64,000 nt of DNA from CAVYGN01 sp963796325. GTDB lineage: Bacteria; Spirochaetota; Brevinematia; Brevinematales; JAOACQ01. Below the pieces are notes generated by a model. It saw only the letters and a list, made by a program, of their open reading frames with translations, was not told the origin of the DNA and searched no databases. This document shows, one piece after another, positions 27,549-36,853 of this stretch. Both the position numbers and the translations under genes were made by a program. The stretch's first letter is position 1. Each line of letters opens with the position of its first letter. The stretch is from contig CAWCLF010000001.1 in NCBI GenBank assembly GCA_963796325.1, positions 372,001-436,000 of the forward strand. Reading direction: 5' to 3'.

Positions 27549-28292
27549 TTATTTTGCAAAAATACGGTCTATGCTTTTCATCATATTTTCATAATGAGAC
27601 CCTTTCCAGTATATCTGCCCGCATGACGAACATCGATAAAAATCCCTGAAGAATTTTTTTGTGTTTTCCCCGATGCCTGACATTACCGATTCTGCCGGGA
27701 CGCTTATGATATCGCCGTTGCATTTCAGGCATCTCGTCATCAGGGCAAACGAATTGTAAAGGTCGAAGCGGTCAATGACCTGACGCACCTGTTCCTCGGG
27801 GTTTACGGATCTTATGAGGCACCCGAAGAGTGTACGGCCGTTCTTTAAAATACCCCTGTCCCTTGTCAGGATGATCCTCTTTTCCCTGTTGGAGATCGAT
27901 ATTATTTCCTCGTCGCTCCAGGCAGGATTAAAGACGGCGTCGAACCCCAGGATCCTGAGGTATTTGCATAACCTTCCAAGGTGGTTGTCTATTACAAAAC
28001 GTCCTGCGGGATAATCAGGGGTAATGACTTTGTTGAAAGAACCTATATCCAGATTTTTAAAAAAAGGGAAGACGGCAGCATGGTCGCCGTTTTTTAAACG
28101 GTATTTCCAGACGGCCGGGGAACCGTTCACCAGGAGGAGTCCGACCTCGGTATGCGGTATCCCCTCAGCCTCTACGATGTCCTTGATGCCCGGCGAACCC
28201 TGGAAAATGATTTCGAAACTCTTTTTCCTGTCATGAATAGAAAGATCTTTTAAATCGCCGTAAAACCGGATACGGCATGAATTAACGGGCAT
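27549..28292 (-). CDS. Mut7-C RNase-domain protein with N-terminal ubiquitin-like domain
   Basis: The protein has 247 residues. Positions 1-85 look like the ThiS/ubiquitin-like 'Mut7-C ubiquitin' domain, and 95-247 form the Mut7-C domain: 'RFVIDNHLGRLCKYLRILGF', 'RIILTRDRGILKN', and the zinc cysteines 'RCLKCNG' and 'YRCSSCGQIYWKGSHYENM'. The PIN-like acidic residues are kept. The family is predicted to be a nuclease acting on RNA, from similarity to the C-terminal domain of the exonuclease Mut7; its bacterial role is not established. Confidence 0.88.
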   Translation of the reverse strand: MPVNSCRIRFYGDLKDLSIHDRKKSFEIIFQGSPGIKDIVEAEGIPHTEVGLLLVNGSPAVWKYRLKNGDHAAVFPFFKNLDIGSFNKVITPDYPAGRFVIDNHLGRLCKYLRILGFDAVFNPAWSDEEIISISNREKRIILTRDRGILKNGRTLFGCLIRSVNPEEQVRQVIDRFDLYNSFALMTRCLKCNGDIISVPAESVMSGIGENTKKFFRDFYRCSSCGQIYWKGSHYENMMKSIDRIFAK

Positions 28293-28481
28293 GACGAACC
28301 TTTATTAATTATAATTTTTTTTATTACATTTGTTTTCGTCATGTTGTTAATAAAAATGAACAATTTTATTGCATTTCTTTTAAAGAAAAAAAGAAGGCGC
28401 GGAGGTTCCATAAGAATCTGCAGGTTTTATCTCCAAAATTTTCGACTCATTCCGATATTAATATGAATAGGCGGGAGCTTT

Positions 28482-30272
28482 ATGAAAACGGTTGTATTTT
28501 TAACCTTATTCCTGTTTTCAGGAATTTCACTTGTACGGGCATTGAACAATTCCCTGTCCCTCCAGGTCCTTTTCAGCGGAGCTGCGACCAACAGGGTCTG
28601 GTTTTCCCCGAATTATGACGGCGCCCAGGATACGGTGTCTTTCAGCCTGAGCATCAGGGACGACAGCCGTATCGAGGGATGGATCGCAGCCGTATATGAT
28701 TCGTCCGGTCATGAAGTATGGCATCGAAGCGGTGAAAGGAATAGAGACGTGCCCATCGACCCCGGGCTTTTTATTTCAAAACTGATATCGAAAAAGGACA
28801 GCGTCCCGATACCGCAGGTATTAACCTGGGACGGGACATCCGACAGCGGGTCGGTCCTTCCCGAAGGAAAATACTTTCTTATTGCTGCCGTCCGTGATGA
28901 AATGGGCAATAACCTTGTATCGGATACGAATGAAATAATCCTCGATATAACCCCGCCGGCCGGGTCGCTCTCGCTCGAAGACAATATATTTTATCCCGAT
29001 TCTCCCGGGAAAAAGGGCCTTATTTTCATATCCCAGGACCTTTCTACTAACGCCTTCTGGAAAGCCGAGATACGGGGCAGGGAGGGAAATGTCGAAAAAA
29101 CCTGGGACTGGGGGCAGGATCCTCCTATGCATCTTGAATGGGACGGTAAAAATGAAAAGGGGGATATACTTCCGGAAGGTTCTTACGACTACATAGCATT
29201 CGGCTGGGACCGGGCGGGCAATAAGGCAATGCTCCCCCTTGCCGGTATAAATCTTTCACGTAAAACATATTCCGTTTTTCTCAATCCTGAAAGGGAAGGC
29301 TTCTCGCCTGCCGCTTCTTATCCTTCCAATATCATAAAATTCTTCCCGGCTGTATCGGTAAAAAACGGCTTTGTTGCGTGGGTTTTAAAGATAAGCGACT
29401 TTAGTTATAAAACCGTAAGGGAAATAAAGGGAAAAGCACTTCCGCCTTACCTGTCATGGGACGGCAGGGATAATGGAGGAAATCTTGTAAAGGACGGCAT
29501 TTTCCATTGTTCTCTCGGATGTGAATATAATGACGGTGAAAAAATTTATTCACCGGAAAACACAGTGACTGTCGGCACCCGGCAGCCTGTTGTGGAATTA
29601 TATTACGAACCTGATGTTTTTTCACCTGACGGGGACGGCGAAAACGACACATTATTCATTCATTTAAAAGTTAAAATTGAAGGGGCTTTGAAAAAATGGA
29701 AAATTTCCATATACGATCCCGATGATAAACCTTTTAAAACATTCGAAGGTTATAGAGACCCGCCGGCTGTGATCCCGTGGGACGGCCGGTCGGATAACGG
29801 TGAACTGGTTGAAAGCGCAGAGGATTATAAAATAAAAGCGGCGGCAATCGATGCGTACGGTAATTTAACGGAAAAGGAAATCGATAAAAGAATAAAGGTC
29901 GATGTTCTTGCGGAAAAGACGGCAAGGGGCCTCCTGATCCGCATCAACAGCATTGAATTCGAATTTGCGGGATCGAAGCTTGCGCCGAAACGGTCTTTCA
30001 TACTGGACCGCGTCGCGCAGATACTTCAAAAATACCCCCTGTACAGGGTTGAAGTAGACGGCCATACCGATAATATCGGGTCCATGAAAAAGAACCGGGA
30101 GCTGTCGGAGGCAAGGGCGAGAACTGTTTATAACTATTTGCTGGGCAAGGGGATTATAAAAACAAGAATGTCCGTCATGGGTTTTGCATACAGGTATCCG
30201 GTTGCGGATAACAGGACATCGGAAGGCAGAAGAAAGAACAGAAGGGTTGAATTCATATTAAAAAAGGATTGA
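28482..30272 (+). CDS. OmpA-family protein with FlgD-Ig-like repeats
   Basis: The protein has 596 residues, with a signal peptide ending near 'LVRALNN'. Residues 35-480 hold four repeats of a FlgD-like Ig fold, each with 'FSPDGDG/YDGAQD' and 'WDGRSDNGELV' signatures (for example 'VFSPDGDGENDTLFI', 'IPWDGRSDNGELVESAEDYK'). The last 115 residues are an OmpA C-terminal domain ('VEVDGHTDNIGSMKKNRELS') that binds peptidoglycan. It is probably a periplasmic structural protein tying the outer envelope to the cell wall. GGCGGGAGC precedes the ATG. Its 3' end overlaps rpe by 15 bp, convergent. Confidence 0.88.
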   Translation: MKTVVFLTLFLFSGISLVRALNNSLSLQVLFSGAATNRVWFSPNYDGAQDTVSFSLSIRDDSRIEGWIAAVYDSSGHEVWHRSGERNRDVPIDPGLFISKLISKKDSVPIPQVLTWDGTSDSGSVLPEGKYFLIAAVRDEMGNNLVSDTNEIILDITPPAGSLSLEDNIFYPDSPGKKGLIFISQDLSTNAFWKAEIRGREGNVEKTWDWGQDPPMHLEWDGKNEKGDILPEGSYDYIAFGWDRAGNKAMLPLAGINLSRKTYSVFLNPEREGFSPAASYPSNIIKFFPAVSVKNGFVAWVLKISDFSYKTVREIKGKALPPYLSWDGRDNGGNLVKDGIFHCSLGCEYNDGEKIYSPENTVTVGTRQPVVELYYEPDVFSPDGDGENDTLFIHLKVKIEGALKKWKISIYDPDDKPFKTFEGYRDPPAVIPWDGRSDNGELVESAEDYKIKAAAIDAYGNLTEKEIDKRIKVDVLAEKTARGLLIRINSIEFEFAGSKLAPKRSFILDRVAQILQKYPLYRVEVDGHTDNIGSMKKNRELSEARARTVYNYLLGKGIIKTRMSVMGFAYRYPVADNRTSEGRRKNRRVEFILKKD

Positions 30273-30950
30273 TACTTTCTTTATGTCCTTTACCCATTCC
30301 AGGGTATTGCCGTCCTCGAAGAAATGATGCCCGATAACCAGGCAGTCGGCGCCGCTTTCAATGACCTCTTCATAATTATTCCTTGTAATGCCGCCGTCGA
30401 CCTGCACTGTCGGGGTTTTTTCAATCGTCATTTTCCTCAATTGCTGAAGACGTTCAAGAGTTACCGGCAAAAAAGACTGGCCGGAATATCCCGGCTCGAC
30501 GCTCATTACAAGCACAAGGTCGATCATATCGATATAAGGGGCAAGGACATTGATATCGGTTCGAGGTTTAACGGACAATCCGGCTGTTTTCCCGCTTTTA
30601 CGGATTGCGTCTATAAAGCTCTCCACTTTGCCCTCGATCGACTCTATATGTATCGTAATATGCTGGACAGGAAGGTTTAAATACGGGGATAATTTTCCGG
30701 TATCATCGAGGGATATCATAAGGTGTACATCGGCAGGCAGACAGGTCTTCGAAATAATGTCCCCGATCACCTTGGGGCCGAATGAAATATTTGAAGTAAA
30801 ATGATTGTCCATGACATCATAATGAATCATATCGACATGTGAATACTCGCATATGCCGACGGCCCTCGATAAGTCATAAAAGTCGGCCGCAAAAATGGAC
30901 GGGGCGACCATCGGTTCCTTCTGGTGCATTTCCGGGTTCGAATCATTCAT
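30258..30950 (-). CDS. rpe: ribulose-phosphate 3-epimerase
   Basis: Rpe interconverts ribulose-5-phosphate and xylulose-5-phosphate in the pentose phosphate pathway. The 230 residues show a TIM barrel with 'MVAPSIFAADF', 'MIHYDVMDNHFTSNISFG' (metal-binding His and Asp), 'VLVMSVEPGYSGQSFLP' and 'VQVDGGITRNN'. The length is normal. It starts inside the 3' end of the PASTA gene (8-bp overlap) and is the last gene of the def-fmt-PASTA-rpe operon. Confidence 0.95.
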   Translation of the reverse strand: MNDSNPEMHQKEPMVAPSIFAADFYDLSRAVGICEYSHVDMIHYDVMDNHFTSNISFGPKVIGDIISKTCLPADVHLMISLDDTGKLSPYLNLPVQHITIHIESIEGKVESFIDAIRKSGKTAGLSVKPRTDINVLAPYIDMIDLVLVMSVEPGYSGQSFLPVTLERLQQLRKMTIEKTPTVQVDGGITRNNYEEVIESGADCLVIGHHFFEDGNTLEWVKDIKKVSILF

Positions 30951-32052
30951 AAGGTATTTCCTTTATAAAGCTGTTGTCTATGAAAAGGGTCAGTTTTGAT
31001 TTTCCCAGGGATTTAAAACAAAGTATGATAGTGTTGCCGTATTTCTGAGTTTGATTATATATTTCCTTCTGCTCGTTCGCCTCGTCGGAAAGCACGATCT
31101 TTACGTTAACCTGGTTGTTTGTAAGCGATTCGTCCGGGACATCGGCCGCATTTGTGGATACTGAAGAAAGACTTTCAAGCCGGTAGCTGAAGATCCGGTA
31201 TTTTGTTTTATCCCTTTTGGCGCTGTCTTCCTCGTAAACGCCGACTTCCAGTTTTATTTCGGAATTCTTAGGTACGATAGAGTTCGATATGATGCTCTGG
31301 GATACTATCAATCCGTCTTCGTCGGGATTCTGAACGCTCACTTCCTGAATGACGGGCTGTATTGAATTGGCTATGAGGGTCTTTGCAACCAGTTCAAGAG
31401 ACTGCCTTGAATAATCGGAAACACGGAATTGACCTTCGGCGATATCTGAATTGACAAGGAGCTTTAACTTTACATCCCTGCCGGCTTCCTGTCCGGGGGG
31501 GAGGTCCTGGCTTATAACCGTATCCACAGGATAATCTGAGCTCTGTATGATCGTAATATCATAGCTGATATTGAGTTTTGCAAGAAGCTGTTCGGCGTCT
31601 TCCCGTTTCAGGCCCGAGAGGACAGGAACGGCATAGACATCCTTCCCCATGCTGACAAGCAGAGTTACTGTCCTTCCCTTTCTTACAAGGGCGCCCTGCG
31701 ACGGGAATTGATCGATAACAAGGTACTTTTGAGTATTAGTTTCGAACTTGCTGTCGATTTCAACAGTAAGGCCTTTTTCCTGGATCGAGATTGAAGCCTC
31801 GATCACGTTAAGCCCCTTGACAGACGGGACTTTTACTACAGGCGCCGCTATGCTTGAAATAAAAAGTACTATGACCGCAACTGCAGCCGCAGTACAGCAG
31901 GCAAGGATAAAAACGAAAAACATTCTCCTGACGAAGCGTGTATAGATATCCGCCCCTTTGGCGCTGAAATAATCCCTTGTTTTATTCTCGAATTTAAAGA
32001 TCGTGACCTTGAGTTTTTGAAACAGGGTCATTGTATTTTTGGTCTCATTCAT
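30943..32052 (-). CDS. membrane-anchored PASTA-domain protein
   Basis: The protein has 369 residues from the ATG at 32052, chosen because AAGGAG lies 7 nt upstream; a start at 32082 would lie deeper in fmt. A short cytoplasmic head precedes one span at about 46-68 ('FFVFILACCTAAAVAVIVLF'). Three PASTA domains follow, with 'VPSVKGLNVIEASISIQEKG', 'VPVLSGLKREDAEQLLAKLN' and 'DYSRQSLELVAKTLIANSIQ'. There is no kinase or transpeptidase domain, so it probably senses or binds peptidoglycan in the periplasm. Its place between fmt and rpe matches other spirochaete genomes as I remember them. Confidence 0.88.
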   Translation of the reverse strand: MNETKNTMTLFQKLKVTIFKFENKTRDYFSAKGADIYTRFVRRMFFVFILACCTAAAVAVIVLFISSIAAPVVKVPSVKGLNVIEASISIQEKGLTVEIDSKFETNTQKYLVIDQFPSQGALVRKGRTVTLLVSMGKDVYAVPVLSGLKREDAEQLLAKLNISYDITIIQSSDYPVDTVISQDLPPGQEAGRDVKLKLLVNSDIAEGQFRVSDYSRQSLELVAKTLIANSIQPVIQEVSVQNPDEDGLIVSQSIISNSIVPKNSEIKLEVGVYEEDSAKRDKTKYRIFSYRLESLSSVSTNAADVPDESLTNNQVNVKIVLSDEANEQKEIYNQTQKYGNTIILCFKSLGKSKLTLFIDNSFIKEIPYE

Positions 32053-32063
32053 TGCTGCGCTCC

Positions 32064-33059
32064 TTAGAAGATCCTTCCGCATACCGGTTTATAACCGTTT
32101 ATAAAGCTTATATAATCCATTTCTTTTTTGCCCCAGGGTTTGAGCTTCAATAGCGACAGGGAACCTTCCCTGCACCTGATAACAAGGCCTTTTTTATCGG
32201 CTTCGAGGATCGTTCCGGCCGGTCCGTCAGGGCCGGATGATTCTCTGATACTGATCTCGACAAGGGATATCGAAAGCGGGGAAAGGGCCGACGGTTTTTC
32301 TGTTTCCGAGTTTCTGAACCCGGTATAAATACCCGGCCATTCGTAATATGCCCTCCATTTATTCAATATTTCACCTGCCGAAAGGTTTGAAAAATCGATC
32401 AAACCGTCCCTCTTTTTCAGCATTCTTGTAAACGTTGCATCTTTATCGTCCTGTTTATATGATTTTATGTTTCCCGATCCGACGGCATCGACAGCTTCGT
32501 TAAGAAGAGCCGCACCCTCGCCGGAAAGCCTTGCAGAAAGGGTCCTGTAATTGTCTTCCGGCCTGATTTCCACCTTTTTCTGCATTATAATGTCCCCTTT
32601 GTCAAGCTCCTTTGACATGAACTGAACTGTAACGCCCGTAAAGCTGTCTCCATGCTCCAGGGCCGCCTGTATAGGCGAAGCTCCCCTGTACCTGGGCAAA
32701 AGCGAGGCATGAAGGTTGATGGAACGAAGCCTGGGCAGATTGAGGATCCTTTCAGGCAAAATCATGCCGAATGACACTACGACTGACAGATCGGGGTTTA
32801 TAAGGGCCAGTTCCTCCATAAATCCATCCGTTTTAAGGCTTTCCGGCTGGATCAATTTGATTCCCTTTAACCGGGCCTGCCCTTGAAATTCATTTTCTCC
32901 AAGGACGTAATCTTTAACCGGTGTTAGGCATACTTTTTTCATCCCGCGCCCGCATATCGAATCCGGGTTGGTTACTACTGCGCATATGTCATGATTTCTG
33001 CTTAATATTTCAAGGGAAGGAATGGAAAAATCCGAACTGCCCCAGAACAAAATCTTCAT
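32064..33059 (-). CDS. fmt: methionyl-tRNA formyltransferase
   Basis: Fmt formylates initiator Met-tRNA using 10-formyl-tetrahydrofolate. The 331 residues carry the catalytic core 'INLHASLLPRYRGASPIQAA' with the active-site Asn-His and the nearby 'GVTVQFMSKELDKGDII' with its Asp, then the smaller C-terminal OB-like domain. Its ATG overlaps the def stop by 4 bp, giving the classic def-fmt pair, which removes and adds the formyl group at translation start. Confidence 0.95.
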   Translation of the reverse strand: MKILFWGSSDFSIPSLEILSRNHDICAVVTNPDSICGRGMKKVCLTPVKDYVLGENEFQGQARLKGIKLIQPESLKTDGFMEELALINPDLSVVVSFGMILPERILNLPRLRSINLHASLLPRYRGASPIQAALEHGDSFTGVTVQFMSKELDKGDIIMQKKVEIRPEDNYRTLSARLSGEGAALLNEAVDAVGSGNIKSYKQDDKDATFTRMLKKRDGLIDFSNLSAGEILNKWRAYYEWPGIYTGFRNSETEKPSALSPLSISLVEISIRESSGPDGPAGTILEADKKGLVIRCREGSLSLLKLKPWGKKEMDYISFINGYKPVCGRIF

Positions 33060-33592
33060 AAACAGACTTTCCCGAACAGCTTCCTGTTTCTTTCCAGGAT
33101 CGCATCAATCTTATCTTTGTTCTTTAACCGGTCTTCAGCGGAAAGGTAATCGATGAAAAGGCGTCCCTCGAGGTGGTCCATTTCGTGCTGAAGCACTCGG
33201 GCCAGATAATTATCGGCGTCTATAAGGATTGTCCTGCCCCCGGGCAGGGTACCCTTGAGCCTGACGGTCTTCGGCCTTGACACATTACCCCATACATCGG
33301 GGACCGACAGGCAGCCTTCTTCGTATTCCTCTTCTTCAAAGGAATGGTCGATTATTTTCGGGTTTATAAGGGCGAACTTTTTCCCTTCCTCGTATTTTGT
33401 CAGATTTATTACCATAATCCTTTTAGAAATCCCGATTTGAGGCGCGGCCAGGCCGACGCCCTTCTCGTCCTCCTCAAGAGTGTCCATCATATCATGGACA
33501 ATCCTCATTATGTCCCTGTCAACCGAGTTTATCACTTCGGCTTTATTCCTGAGGACCGGATTGCCGTAAGTTAATATTTCATTTTTAGTCAT
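33056..33592 (-). CDS. def: peptide deformylase
   Basis: The protein has 178 residues, with the three deformylase motifs in order: 'GVGLAAPQIG' (about 41-50), 'EEGCLSVP' with the metal-binding cysteine, and 'LQHEMDHLEG' with the two histidines and catalytic glutamate. It removes the N-formyl group from new proteins. The leader holds an inverted repeat, CTATGGGC/GCCCATAG at 33620-33657, which may influence the operon. Confidence 0.96.
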   Translation of the reverse strand: MTKNEILTYGNPVLRNKAEVINSVDRDIMRIVHDMMDTLEEDEKGVGLAAPQIGISKRIMVINLTKYEEGKKFALINPKIIDHSFEEEEYEEGCLSVPDVWGNVSRPKTVRLKGTLPGGRTILIDADNYLARVLQHEMDHLEGRLFIDYLSAEDRLKNKDKIDAILERNRKLFGKVCL

Positions 33593-33902
33593 TATATCTC
33601 TCTACCCCTGTTTATCAAACTATGGGCGCCGCCTTTCTAAGCCGGTAATGCCCATAGGTTTACAATCGCCCATAATATTTTAAAGAAAAGTAATATGTAA
33701 TGCCAGTATTTGACCTGTTTTTTATCATTTTCTCTCTCTCCTGTTCCCCCCGCCTTAATTCCTGTTTCATTCATGGAATTTATATATATAACATAATGAA
33801 ATAAAAATAAATCGAAAACTAAGGCATTTTGCAAATCTGCCGATTTTTAATTTAAGATATGAATTATATTGAGTTACCTAATAATCGAGAAGGAGAGTAG
33901 TT
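33593..33902. other. intergenic region between def operon and flaA
   Basis: This 310-bp gap holds an 8-bp perfect inverted repeat with a 22-nt loop (33620-33657) next to def, an AT-rich centre, and the candidate flaA promoter. A short minus-strand frame could encode about 45 residues with one hydrophobic segment (33637-33774), but it has no ribosome site and I do not call it a gene. Confidence 0.5.
33820..33846 (+). promoter_or_regulatory. sigma28-like promoter of flaA
   Basis: TAAGGCAT (33820-33827), an 11-bp spacer and GCCGATTT (33839-33846) fit the flagellar sigma28 form TAAAGTTT-N11-GCCGATAA with the right spacing, 56 bp before the ATG. The match is partial in the -35 half. Confidence 0.5.
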
Positions 33903-34886
33903 ATGAAAACAAGGATCTTAATGACAGGTATATTATTTTCATTATTTTGCATGACATTTTCACATGCCGTGATTATGAGAACCCTTATCGACTTCAATAA
34001 ATATGATGAAAATGTCAAGACTGAATTTCCCCAGCCGGCGGAAAGCTATATAACAAATGTCGACGGATTCCCAAAGGTTGTCGTGGGTTATTTGGATTAT
34101 ATGCTTGATAACTGGAAAATCGAGCTCAATGAATCGGCTGATATGATCAACAACAGGATTAACAGCTACTGCAAACCTGTCGTTTCCCTGAGATTTGCTA
34201 CTACGCTCGGCGTGCGCGTGCACTTTCCCAGCTGGAACAACAACAGCTATGCAGTAATAAAACCCCCCTTCCCGATCAAAATTTACGATACCAACGGCCA
34301 GTTCGCCAATGCGGAAAACGGCGTAATGCCGAACGTTTCCGAAGTCAAGAGCCTGTCGATCTGGGTCAACGGTAAAAATTACCGCTTCGGCATCGCCGTA
34401 AGACTCAGGGACCGTTTTGAGAATATCCATGAATACTTCCTGGGCTGGCTCTTTTTCGACGGATGGAGGAAACTTGTTTTTACAAACCCTAACTTTACGG
34501 AAAAGGTCAGTTCGAAGACACTGTCCAGGGAACCTCTTTATCCCTTCGATATTCCTTTCATGGTCCTCGATTCGATCGTAATCTACAGGCCTGCCGACCA
34601 GCTAGGCGGAGATTTCGTCACATACATAAAATCGATTGAAATGGAATATACTCCTTATATAATCGACGACGAAGTCACCCAGGACATCAAGGACGAGCAG
34701 GTATGGGGAATCATTACCGCGAGGACCCAGAAGAGGATGGATGTCGAAAACAAGAAATTCACCGAAGACCTCTACCTGTACCAGCAGGAAAAGAAGAGGA
34801 TGCAGATCAACAGCACGAACGCCACTTCAGCGACAATCGGAGCCTCTTCTTCAAATACAGCCACAGCTCCTTCTACAAATAAATAA
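33903..34886 (+). CDS. flaA: flagellar filament outer-layer protein FlaA
   Basis: FlaA forms the sheath around the FlaB core of spirochaete periplasmic flagella. The 327 residues have a signal peptide ending near 'TFSHAVIM', then the family pattern: 'TLIDFNKY', 'WKIELNESADMINNRINSYC', 'TLGVRVHFPSWNNNSYAVIK' and 'PPFPIKIYD'. The C-terminus has a low-complexity Ser/Thr/Ala tail. AAGGAGA precedes the ATG, a sigma28-like promoter lies upstream and a strong terminator follows, so it is monocistronic. This is the best single marker of the organism's phylum in the window. Confidence 0.92.
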   Translation: MKTRILMTGILFSLFCMTFSHAVIMRTLIDFNKYDENVKTEFPQPAESYITNVDGFPKVVVGYLDYMLDNWKIELNESADMINNRINSYCKPVVSLRFATTLGVRVHFPSWNNNSYAVIKPPFPIKIYDTNGQFANAENGVMPNVSEVKSLSIWVNGKNYRFGIAVRLRDRFENIHEYFLGWLFFDGWRKLVFTNPNFTEKVSSKTLSREPLYPFDIPFMVLDSIVIYRPADQLGGDFVTYIKSIEMEYTPYIIDDEVTQDIKDEQVWGIITARTQKRMDVENKKFTEDLYLYQQEKKRMQINSTNATSATIGASSSNTATAPSTNK

Positions 34887-34909
34887 ACAGCCTTTTCTTA
34901 AATCAGGAG

Positions 34910-34943
34910 CCCGGCTTCCTAAAAGAAGCCGGGTTTTCTTTTT
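34910..34943 (+). terminator. strong intrinsic terminator of flaA
   Basis: CCCGGCTTC (34910-34918), a 6-nt loop, GAAGCCGGG (34925-34933), then TTTTCTTTTT. A perfect 9-bp GC-rich stem with a T tract. Confidence 0.9.
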
Positions 34944-34944
34944 C

Positions 34945-34973
34945 TTGATTATACGGCGGGATGAACTTATAAT
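34945..34973 (+). promoter_or_regulatory. sigma70-type promoter of the peptide ABC operon
   Basis: TTGATT (34945-34950), 17 bp, TATAAT (34968-34973), 48 bp before the first binding-protein ATG and directly behind the flaA terminator. Confidence 0.65.
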
Positions 34974-35021
34974 TTTTCATGCAGGCTGCCTATATAAGCC
35001 TTTGAATATAAGGGAAGGGCG

Positions 35022-36785
35022 ATGAACAGGATCATTCCGTTTACTTTATTTCTCTTTCTCCTGCCGCTCGCCGGCGCCGCAAAAGCCGCCGGCTTCGGGG
35101 ACCCCGCCGCAGTCAGGGGGGGGACATTCACTACCCATAAAACCGAATTTCCGGAATCTTTCAATTTTTATATAAATCCTGCGGTAGATGCATCGGACGC
35201 TTTCAATCTTGTGTACGATACCCTGCTTGATGTGGACCCCGATACGCTCGATTTCGAGCCTCTCGTCGCTTCGTCCTGGACGGTTTCCACCGATAAAAAA
35301 ACTTTTACTTTCAGGATCGATCCGAGGGCCCGGTGGGCGGACGGGACGAAGATCACTGCCCGGGATGTAAAGTTCACTTTCGATACGATCATGGATAAAC
35401 GCAACATGACTTCCGTTCAGAGGATATTCTTCTACCGCTTTGAAGAGCCCATGGTAATCGGCGACGGCACGATCGTTTTTAAAGCGAAATCAGTCCATTA
35501 CCTGAATTTTGCAAACCTCGCTAAATTGAACATACTTCCCATGCATATTTATGAAGGTCAGGATTTCAATAAAAGCTTTAACCTGGTCCTGCCCTGCCCG
35601 AGCGGCCCCTACGCCCTTTCGGAAGTCAAGGAGGGGCGCTATTATATATTGTCCAGGCGCGGCGATTACTGGGGGGATATACTGCCCGCACGGGCCCACA
35701 TGTTCAATTTCGACAGGATCATGTATAAAATCATCAGGGACCCCAATGTCGCATTCGAGGCTTTCAAGAAGGGCGAATTCGACGCATTGACTTCAACTAT
35801 CGATATAACGCCGAGGCGCTGGTTTACCGAGACTTCGAGCCTTAAATTCCTTAACAACTGGATAATAAAACAGAAGTTATATAATCATTATCCCCGGGGG
35901 TTCAGGGGTATCGCCCTTAACATGAGGAAAAAGATCTTTCAGGATATCCGGGTGCGGAAGGCCCTCTTCATGCTCTTCGACCGGAAAACGATAATAGATA
36001 AAATGATGTACGGCTTCGTCAAGCCCCTTGATTCATATTACCCCGATAAGAGTGTTAATGCACCCGTTCCTTACGATCCTGCCGGCGCACGCGATCTTCT
36101 CCGCCTCGCCGGATACGATAAGCTCGATAATAACGGTTACCTTGTCAACGGACGGGGGGAAAGGCTTGAATTTACGATCCTGTCGAGGCAGGACGAAGAT
36201 GCCGAGAAATTCATGACTTATTATGCCGAAGCATGCAAACAGTCGGGGGTCAAGGTCGATCTTTACCTGACTTCATGGGCGACCCTGCTAAAAATGGTCG
36301 ATTCATATGAATTCGACGCAGTAGCCATAGGCTGGGCGAGTACGATATTCGACGATCCGGAGCAGCTTTGGCATTCGAGGCATATCGGGGAGCAGGGCGG
36401 TTCCAACCTGCCGGGTTATAAAAATAAAAGGGTCGACGCCCTTGTAGACGCATTTGGGCAGGCGTTCGGCGCTGCGGAAAGGGACGGCATCCTTGCCCGG
36501 ATGGACCATATAATTTACCCTGAAATCCCCTATATCCTCACCTGGGAAATCGATTTTTTCCCCGTCATATACAGGAACGTTTTCGGAAAGCCGAAAGAAG
36601 GGGTTCCCAGGGTCGGGAGGATGTACACCGACGACCTGGATATCGAAATGATTAGCTACTGGTGGTACGATCCTGAAAAGGTAAAAAAACTCGGGCAGGC
36701 GGAGGCTTCGGGGCAGGCGCTTCCCGGAGAACCGGAAGAACTCCATTATTACGAGCCTGTTAAAAAAAATAAATCCGGCTTTTGA
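35022..36785 (+). CDS. family 5 periplasmic peptide-binding protein (YejA-like), copy 1
   Basis: The protein has 587 residues, with a signal peptide ending near 'AGAAKAAGFG'. The mature part fits SBP family 5: 'GGTFTTHKTEFPESFNFYIN', 'LVYDTLLDVDPDTLDFEPLV', 'TFTFRIDPRARWADGTKITA', 'RGIALNMRKKIFQDIRVRKA'. These proteins capture oligopeptides or related compounds for import; the downstream permeases are YejB/YejE-like, a group that takes up peptides and the antibiotic microcin C in enterobacteria. It is followed after a heptamer array by a close paralogue. The two may bind different ligands. Confidence 0.92.
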   Translation: MNRIIPFTLFLFLLPLAGAAKAAGFGDPAAVRGGTFTTHKTEFPESFNFYINPAVDASDAFNLVYDTLLDVDPDTLDFEPLVASSWTVSTDKKTFTFRIDPRARWADGTKITARDVKFTFDTIMDKRNMTSVQRIFFYRFEEPMVIGDGTIVFKAKSVHYLNFANLAKLNILPMHIYEGQDFNKSFNLVLPCPSGPYALSEVKEGRYYILSRRGDYWGDILPARAHMFNFDRIMYKIIRDPNVAFEAFKKGEFDALTSTIDITPRRWFTETSSLKFLNNWIIKQKLYNHYPRGFRGIALNMRKKIFQDIRVRKALFMLFDRKTIIDKMMYGFVKPLDSYYPDKSVNAPVPYDPAGARDLLRLAGYDKLDNNGYLVNGRGERLEFTILSRQDEDAEKFMTYYAEACKQSGVKVDLYLTSWATLLKMVDSYEFDAVAIGWASTIFDDPEQLWHSRHIGEQGGSNLPGYKNKRVDALVDAFGQAFGAAERDGILARMDHIIYPEIPYILTWEIDFFPVIYRNVFGKPKEGVPRVGRMYTDDLDIEMISYWWYDPEKVKKLGQAEASGQALPGEPEELHYYEPVKKNKSGF

Positions 36786-36839
36786 CTGCTGACTGTCGAC
36801 TGCTGACTGCCGACTGTCGACTGTCGACTGTTGACTGAT
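36784..36839 (+). repeat. 7-bp tandem repeat array, 8 units
   Basis: Eight uninterrupted heptamers: GACTGCT, GACTGTC, GACTGCT, GACTGCC, GACTGTC, GACTGTC, GACTGTT, GACTGAT. The first shares two bases with the stop codon TGA (36783-36785) of copy 1, and the last ends just before the GGAGG of copy 2. It is the best-conserved of three arrays in the window and ends with the same GACTGAT unit as the array at 2314. Confidence 0.9.
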
Positions 36840-36853
36840 ACGGGAGGTTTACC

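Noticed and set aside
33637..33834. Minus-strand frame for a small membrane protein of about 45-65 residues
   Set aside because: No ribosome site at either start, AT-rich biased composition, and overlap with an inverted repeat near def.
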